DNA of 35,000 nt from Prorocentrum cordatum (taxonomy: Eukaryota > Sar > Dinophyceae > Prorocentrales > Prorocentraceae). Below, in pieces: positions 30,247-35,000 of this stretch. The DNA is taken from assembly GCA_963575745.1 (NCBI GenBank), contig CAUYUJ010013969.1, positions 364,609 to 399,608 on the forward strand, read 5' to 3'. Each line of letters begins with the position of its first letter. The first letter of the stretch is position 1. The position numbers and the translations under genes were made by a program. The notes below the pieces were generated by a model. The model ran no database searches, was not told the origin of the DNA, and worked only from the letters and a program-made list of their open reading frames with translations.

Positions 30247-30424
30247 TAGGGGGACGAGAAAAGACAGAAGCATGACAACCTGGAGGTAAGCGCGGATTTC
30301 TCGGATCGGCGCTGGACCCCCCTCCCTGGCGCGAGCAGCGCGCCAGGGGCGGCGCCGGAGGCGCCGCCAGGGAGGTCCAGCGCGGATCCGAATTGTTCTG
30401 TTTATGTCATTGCTCGTTCCCCCA
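30247..30424. mobile_element. Foldback TIR element family F, copy F4
   Basis: TAGGGGGACGAGAAAAGACA at the left, CATTGCTCGTTCCCCC at the right. The core has the palindromes TGGCGCGAGCAGCGCGCCAG and GGCGGCGCCGGAGGCGCCGC, followed by GCGCGGATCCGAATTGTTCT. The inner right arm is shorter than in F5. Confidence 0.82.
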
Positions 30425-30477
30425 AAGTTTACCACCCGCTTGACCTCGGACGTTGCAAACAGTAGGGAACCGACCAC

Positions 30478-30655
30478 AAGAAACCTTCCACAAAAAACCC
30501 AACCCTGAGACCCCAGGACGTCCATTGATTTTTGGTTTGGGAACGTCACGCTTTCCATCGCAAAACCATCGAAACCCAAGAGACCCAGGGTACAACACTG
30601 AAAGCAAGCGAGGTGTTTCTTGGCATGGGCCCCCACTGTATTTTCTCCTGGCGTC
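30478..30655 (+). repeat. Dispersed repeat family S, copy S1
   Basis: GAAACCTTCCACAAAAAACC, then GGGAACGTCACGCTTTCCAT, CGCAAAACCATCGAAACCCA and TTTCTTGGCATGGGCC match 33249-33390, apart from an extra segment (about 30530). Confidence 0.82.
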
Positions 30656-30799
30656 GGCTCCTGGGGCCTCGACCGCAGCGTTTCCACCCTTCTCGGTCTC
30701 TGACGGCCCCGTGGCCCGGAAGCGGCCTGCAAGAAGGCGAAACGACGACGAAGGGCCGGCGGTCGCGTTTTTTGTGCTACGGTGAACCGCAGCTCCCCT

Positions 30800-30996
30800 A
30801 GGGGAACGAAGAATGACATAACATAACAACTCAGAGGTCAGCGCGGATTTCTCGGATCGGTGCCGGACCCCCCTCCCCGGCGCGAGGAGCGCGCCAGGGG
30901 CGGCGCCGGAGGCGCCGCCAGGGCGGCTCAGCGCGGATCCGAGAAATCCGCGCGGACATCCGAGTTGTTCTGTTTGAGTCATTATTCGTTCCCCTA
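30800..30996. mobile_element. Foldback TIR element family F, copy F5 (most complete)
   Basis: Left AGGGGAACGAAGAATGACAT, then GGTCAGCGCGGATTTCTCGG. Right GATCCGAGAAATCCGCGCGG, then CATTATTCGTTCCCCTA. The core palindromes are GGCGCGAGGAGCGCGCC and GGCGGCGCCGGAGGCGCCGC. The 5-bp flank CCCCT is present on both sides (30795-30799 and 30997-31001). Confidence 0.88.
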
Positions 30997-30999
30997 CCC

Positions 31000-31270
31000 C
31001 TGGACCTGTCACGGAGCCCGATCTGCTCGTGAACCCTCGTTCTGGGTTCTCGTCAGGGCAATCCAGGTAGCCCACTCTTTTCATGACTTCCCGATGCTGC
31101 CCTTCTGCGAGAGGAACAGCATCGTTTTCCAGCCGACTGTAAACTTGGTGCGAGAATGGCACGGGCTCTGCCTTGGACCGTGAACGGGGCTTGCATCCCC
31201 TGCCGGTCGTCGAGTACCCGGCAACGACTCCAGCGAACTCACGGACAAGGATGTGTGGGTGTGTTGCCAT
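31000..31270 (-). other. Possible coding remnant bounded by two foldback elements (hypothetical)
   Basis: On the minus strand 90 codons are open from an ATG at 31270 (MATHPHILVREFAGVVAG) through FSHQVYSRLENDAVPLAEG and VMKRVGYLDCPDENPERG. The composition is not repeat-like. The frame then continues into F5, so a real gene would have been broken there or spliced. No family is recognised. Confidence 0.25.
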
Positions 31271-31273
31271 AGG

Positions 31274-31467
31274 CTAGAAGAAACGCCATGAGCATTAACT
31301 TTTGGCGCTCCGCGTGGATTTCTTGGATCGGCCCTGGGCCACCCTCCCTGGCGCGCGGAGCGCGCCAGGAGCGGCGCCGGAGGCGCCGCCAGGGGGCCCA
31401 GCGCCGATCCAAGAAATCCGTGCGGAGCGCCAAAAGTTAATGCTTATGTGTTTTTGTTCTTCCTCGA
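31274..31467. mobile_element. Foldback TIR element family F, copy F6
   Basis: Long arms: GAGCATTAACTTTTGGCGCT, then CCGCGTGGATTTCTTGGATC on the left and the complement on the right (ATCCAAGAAATCCGTGCGGA, then GCGCCAAAAGTTAATGCTTA). The core has the same nested palindromes as F4 and F5. The arm sequence outside the GGATTTCT part differs from F1-F5, so it may be a subfamily. No clear target duplication. Confidence 0.83.
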
Positions 31468-31691
31468 TTTGCTCTCTCCCCTCTTCCCTCCTTCCTTCTC
31501 GCTCCTCACCCCTCCCTCTTGATCCTGGAAGGCTCCCTGGTGCGAGAGGCGAGCACGAGCAAGGCGATCGCCGGGGGTGTGACGCCACGAGGTGGCAGCG
31601 GCGGCTGCGGCGTGACTTCCCGCTGGTAGACACCCCCCGCTCCACTTGCGCTGGAGGGGGGAGTCGGGGCCAGAGCCAGCACACTTAGGGG

Positions 31692-31849
31692 TAGGTCGGA
31701 CATGTCCCCCTACAGGGGGATTTTGGGCGAAAAATGAAAATGCTCCTTAGAACATACAAAGATGGCAAACAAATTGACGAAAAATCGTCCCCAAACTATT
31801 TTTGACTATTTTTGAATATTCCTCCTGTAGAGGGACAGGTCCGACTGAA
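31692..31849. mobile_element. TIR element family M, copy M3
   Basis: Left TAGGTCGGACATGTCCCCCT, then ACAGGGGGATTTT. Right GAATATTCCTCCTGTAGAGG, then GACAGGTCCGACTGAA. The flank ACTTAGGGG is duplicated (31683-31691 and 31850-31858), with a tenth base also matching. Confidence 0.92.
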
Positions 31850-31859
31850 ACTTAGGGGT

Positions 31860-32200
31860 CGGCAGCGTACTAGGAGCACCAGCCACCACAATGAGGGCGA
31901 CGTCACACGACCGCACCGGATGCCACCAGAAGGCTTCCACCAGCGACCAGGTGGGGGGGACGGGTGGCAGGGACTTCATGGAACCAATCGGCTCTTCATG
32001 GACATCCCACCGGCCCTCTGGGCGTAGGTGGCTTAACGAGTTTGGCTCTTCTCTCTGCCGAAAGCCCTCCTCCCCCTGCTCGGGGGAGGGATTTCACGAA
32101 ACCCCTCGGCTGTGGTGGACACTCCAACCACCCCTGGAGCAGCCCGTGCGGCGTGAGGGAAGGGCGGCCCGCACACCGGGTGCGAAGACCCTGAGCGGAA
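31860..32200. other. Spacer between M3 and M4 carrying hairpin repeat copy C
   Basis: Apart from the hairpin repeat at 32003-32100 the sequence shows no recognisable gene. The short plus frames are mixed-composition and unassigned. Confidence 0.4.
32003..32100 (+). repeat. Dispersed hairpin repeat, copy C
   Basis: CATCCCACCGGCCCTCTGGG with CGTAGGTGGCTTAACGAG, then CTCTTCTC, then a strong hairpin CTCCCCCTGCTCGGGGGAG. Same layout as copies A and B. The hairpin arms have changed in length but keep pairing. Confidence 0.65.
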
Positions 32201-32202
32201 TG

Positions 32203-32262
32203 GGGTACCCTACAGGGGGATTTTCGACGAAAAACAACAAATACCCAAAACATAATCGAAAA

Positions 32263-32300
<38 letters not shown>

Positions 32301-32381
32301 AAAAAACTTACAAAAATAGTCCCAGACTGTTTTTTCACCATTTTTGAATATTCCCCCTGTAGAGGGACGGGCCCGACTTAA
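32203..32381. mobile_element. TIR element family M, copy M4, with an (AT)n core expansion
   Basis: Left ACCCTACAGGGGGATTTTCG; right GAATATTCCCCCTGTAGAGG, then GGGCCCGACTTAA. The left outer end is eroded. An (AT)n tract at 32262-32297 sits in the core and is absent from the other copies. Confidence 0.82.
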
Positions 32382-32740
32382 GGGTAGGTACAGGGGAGCA
32401 CCATACGCCTTTCAAACTTCACAGAGATCAGGCACAGTAGGCCTGCCCGAAACCAGTGGGCAGGCACCATGTGCCATCCCGCATCCAGTAGCATCATGTG
32501 CAACACCAGATGTACTATTTCAGCGAGCCTCGTGAGATATTCTCCACCTCCACCTCCATCTTAAGACGAAGCTAGGACGAGGATAGCACCGGGTGAAGAT
32601 GAATCGAGACTCTTTCAGATCTGGGGGCTCTGGAGGATTATCTCGGGCGCCGCGGCCTTCTCAGAGCGTTACAATACGGAACGCTCTGAGAGCGTTTCAG
32701 AACGCTCTGGAACGAATGCATCCTCGTCCTAGCCCCGTCC
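32382..32740. other. No gene recognised
   Basis: Mixed sequence. Around 32665-32715 there are four copies of (A/G)GAACGCTCTG or its complement (CAGAGCGTT, GGAACGCTCTGAGAGCGTT, AGAACGCTCTGG), giving small nested palindromes. Confidence 0.5.
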
Positions 32741-32744
32741 GGCA

Positions 32745-32858
32745 TCTGCTCCTCCTCCTCCTCCTCCTCATCATCATCATCCTCTTCCTTCCCCCTCCCC
32801 TCCTCCTCCTCCTAATATTACCCCTCCTCCTCCTCCTCCTCCTCCTCCTCCTCCTCAT

Positions 32859-32890
<32 letters not shown>

Positions 32891-32955
32891 GCAGCATCAG
32901 CAGCAGCAGCAGCATCGTCATCATCATCAGCAGCAGCACCATCATCATCCCGGTG
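32745..32955 (+). repeat. CTC, CAT and CAG microsatellite cluster
   Basis: Alternating CTC, CAT and AGC triplet tracts, with ATCATCATCAGCAGCAG transitions. The long frames on both strands are triplet readings. Confidence 0.95.
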
Positions 32956-33239
32956 GCGCGAAAGGGGATGGGGCGAGGAGGGCGGCCTTCCAAGAAGGCA
33001 GGGGGGCGTCTTGGAAGGGGCCCGAGGCTTCGAAGCACCGTCTCTTATAAGGCGGAAGGTCGTCCCGCACGCACCACCCCTTTCCTGTGCGCAACCGATC
33101 CTCCTCGCCCTCCCCTCCCATCGTCCCCTCACTCCCGGTCCTTCCCTCCACTCCTTCCTGGGAGGCAGCTCCTGGGAGGCCTTCGCGGGAGAGACTCGGG
33201 ACCCCGACCAGACGGGCTACAGCGGATTAAACAGCGGAT

Positions 33240-33395
33240 ACAGCGGATTAACAAGAAACCTTCCAAAGAAACCCCAGGACGGTGTGGGAACGTCACGCTC
33301 TCCATAGCAAAACCATCGAAACCCAAGAAACCCAGGGCACCCTGGAGGCAAGCAGGGTGCTTCTTGGCATGGGCCGGCCCCCATTTTAAAGGGAG
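33240..33395 (+). repeat. Dispersed repeat family S, copy S2
   Basis: AAACCTTCCAAAGAAACCCC, GGGAACGTCACGCTCTCCAT, AGCAAAACCATCGAAACCCA and CTTCTTGGCATGGGCC match S1. A short AGCGGATTAAACAGCGGATA duplication lies just before it (33222-33253). Confidence 0.82.
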
Positions 33396-33496
33396 GCCCA
33401 GGACTCAGCTGGAATAGGTCAGACTATTGTGTCCAAACGGGCCCACACCAGACTCGGCGGGGCCACTCCTGATGACGAACACAGGCATACCTGGGC

Positions 33497-33650
33497 TTAG
33501 GTCGGGCATGTCCCCCTACAGGCGGATTTTGGACAAACAAACTTGTCACATCATATTCAAAAATAGTTGAAAATTGTAGAAAAATCGTCTCCATATTACA
33601 TTTCGACTACTTTTAAACATTCCTCCTGTAGAGGGGCACGCCCGACTTAA
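33497..33650. mobile_element. TIR element family M, copy M5
   Basis: TTAGGTCGGGCATGTCCCCC, then TACAGGCGGATTTTGG on the left; ACATTCCTCCTGTAGAGGGG, then CACGCCCGACTTAA on the right. A perfect 12-bp flank GCATACCTGGGC occurs at 33485-33496 and 33651-33662. Confidence 0.95.
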
Positions 33651-33744
33651 GCATACCTGGGCCGAGGCTGCACTCAACCTCCCAGGAAGGCACATCGGCC
33701 CCTCCTCTCCGATCGTCCCCCCCTTCCCACTTCCTCCCCCCGTC

Positions 33745-33806
33745 CTCCACCTCCTCCTCCTCCTCCTCCTCCTCCTCCTCCTCCTCCTCCTCCTCCTCCT
33801 CCTCCC
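33745..33806 (+). repeat. (CTC)n microsatellite
   Basis: Pure CTC tract of about 20 copies within a C-rich spacer between M5 and M6. Confidence 0.95.
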
Positions 33807-33949
33807 ACCTCCTCCCCTTCCTTTCCTCCACCCGTCCGCCCCTTCGGACAGCCCCCCGCCTCCACAGCGTCCTCCCTGCGGACGGCCCTCCCCGTCGGCA
33901 CGCTCCCCACCACACCTCCCGGTCCCACCCTCGCTCCCTCGCCTGGCAT

Positions 33950-34104
33950 TAGGTCGGGCGTTTCCTCCTACAGGCGGATTGTTGATGAAAAATTAGCGAT
34001 ATTCCAAACAGATTCAAAACATTCAAAGATTCCCAAAATCGTCCCCAGACTATCTTTTTACTATTTTGGAATATTCCTCCTGTAGAGGGACACGCCCGAC
34101 TTAA
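33950..34104. mobile_element. TIR element family M, copy M6
   Basis: TAGGTCGGGCGTTTCCTCCT, then ACAGGCGGATT on the left; GAATATTCCTCCTGTAGAGG, then GACACGCCCGACTTAA on the right. The 9-bp flank GCCTGGCAT occurs at 33941-33949 and 34105-34113. Confidence 0.95.
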
Positions 34105-34113
34105 GCCTGGCAT

Positions 34114-34381
34114 CGGGCCACGACCTCTTGGCCCCATCCCAGCGGGCCAGGCTGCCCCACACACACACCTCGCGTCGTGCTTTCGGGAAGGACGAGAAGG
34201 ATAGGATGCCAAACGGTAGGGCAAAGAGTCCGCTCTCGGGCGCCCCCTGGCGCCGGGAGGCGGCGACGCATGGCGGAATGGGCCTGACTGCTGGGCCGAA
34301 ACCCAGCTGCATGCAGCAAATTTCGCACCCCCTCCCCCCTTCCCTATCCTACCGTTTCGTCCCGCCGCCGGGTCTCGGCCG
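34114..34381. other. No gene recognised
   Basis: GC-rich mixed sequence with no repeat match seen elsewhere in the window and no recognised frame. Confidence 0.35.
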
Positions 34382-34520
34382 ATGATTATGTTCACTGCGT
34401 GGCTCCCCAGGAACGTCTGGACCCCTTTCCGGAGACCGGCTTTTCATCCCCACTCGTTTCTTGACTGTCCCGCGGCCCCGTGAGGACCCCCAAAGACCGC
34501 GACTGCGCAAAAACCTCTCG
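34382..34520 (+). repeat. Dispersed repeat family R, copy R3
   Basis: CTGCGTGGCTCCCCAGGAAC, GTCTGGACCCCTTTC, TTCATCCCCACTCGTTTCTT and GACCGCGACTGCGCAAAAAC line up with R1 and R2 in order. Confidence 0.65.
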
Positions 34521-34723
34521 GCGCGTTTGTGCACAACGCGAGGAGGCCAGGGAACGGGCCTCTGAGGGCTTCAAACGCTGAGAGCGCTGGTCTGCTCGAT
34601 GCTGTCGTGACGCCAGAGGCATGGGTCGTGCGCCTCCAAGTCGACCCCCTGGCCTGTCCTGGAGGGCGCTCCCAGCAGACTCTCCAAGCGAATCCAGCCG
34701 TGGCGACGAGGGCGCCCTAGGAC

Positions 34724-34933
34724 GACGGGCAACGGTAGGGGGGATAGACACAGTGGGGGGATGAAGCGACCTGGAATCGGCGATACACCGTCGACAGTTC
34801 GGCGCTAGGCCCCCGATAGTGAATCCGCACCTTCCTGGGCGGGGTGGGGTATTGGGTCCCTATCGGCGATCAGTGGGCGATTGGGGGTCGATGTATCCCC
34901 GCCTGTGCCTATCCCCCCTATCGTTGCCCCCGA
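34724..34933. mobile_element. 210-bp TIR element (single copy in window)
   Basis: Left GGGCAACGGTAGGGGGGATA, then GACACAG; right CTGTGCCTATCCCCCCTATC, then GTTGCCC. The arms pair over about 30 bp. TAGGAC occurs at 34718-34723 and 34934-34939 as a possible 6-bp target duplication. The core has no open frame. Confidence 0.75.
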
Positions 34934-35000
34934 TAGGACAGTGACCCCCGACGTAGTGGCTTGCTAAAAAATGTAAGACGAAGGCAAGCACGCAAGCAAG

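Overview
This is a GC-rich, extremely repeat-dense window from a eukaryotic nuclear genome. A dinoflagellate is the best guess (inference). The degraded non-LTR reverse transcriptase at 6.85-8.69 kb ends in a Cys/His knuckle of the kind I associate with dinoflagellate retroelements. The sequence is also GC-rich, has almost no dense coding, and is crowded with simple repeats and foldback elements. Nothing looks prokaryotic: there are no operons, ribosome-binding-site-led ORF chains, rRNA, tRNA or CRISPR. Most long open frames here are stop-poor readings of microsatellites and dispersed repeats, often open on both strands, and I do not call them genes.

Layout. 0-0.3 kb: the only convincing protein-coding segment, the N-terminal end of an NAD(P)-binding HTATIP2/TIP30-like short-chain dehydrogenase on the minus strand, running off the left edge. 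0.85-6.3 kb: minisatellites, an (AC)n tract, a CCAAGAGG-type array, a 75-bp tandem repeat, a perfect 18-bp hairpin and two further tandem arrays. 6.85-8.69 kb: a broken minus-strand reverse transcriptase, itself split by a ~163-bp foldback element. 10.3-13.8 kb: a 2.4-kb composite in which a G-rich satellite with higher-order structure sits between long inverted repeats, inserted in a CTC microsatellite and flanked by GTC and GAC tracts. 14.5-16.1 kb: another foldback copy, a dispersed repeat, and two related ~165-bp insertions that interrupt an otherwise continuous open frame. 17.2-19.6 kb: a tandem segmental duplication with different simple repeats inside each copy, then a second CCAAGAGG array. 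19.7-23.3 kb: a CAT tract, a 27-bp minisatellite and a 1.3-kb heptamer satellite bracketed by poly-G/poly-C palindromes. 24.3-28.5 kb: a third CCAAGAGG array, a relic of the G-rich satellite, GGA and GAC tracts, and a ~280-bp satellite. 29.1-34.95 kb: a nest of miniature inverted-repeat elements.

The main biological content is mobile and satellite DNA. At least three short TIR families can be defined from the sequence alone. Family F has a GC-rich foldback core and 5-bp target duplications. Family M has an AT-rich core and 9-12 bp target duplications, resembling non-autonomous Mutator-type elements. The third is a single 210-bp element at the right end. No transposase is encoded in the window, so any mobility would have to be supplied in trans. 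The dehydrogenase fragment has no functional link to the rest.
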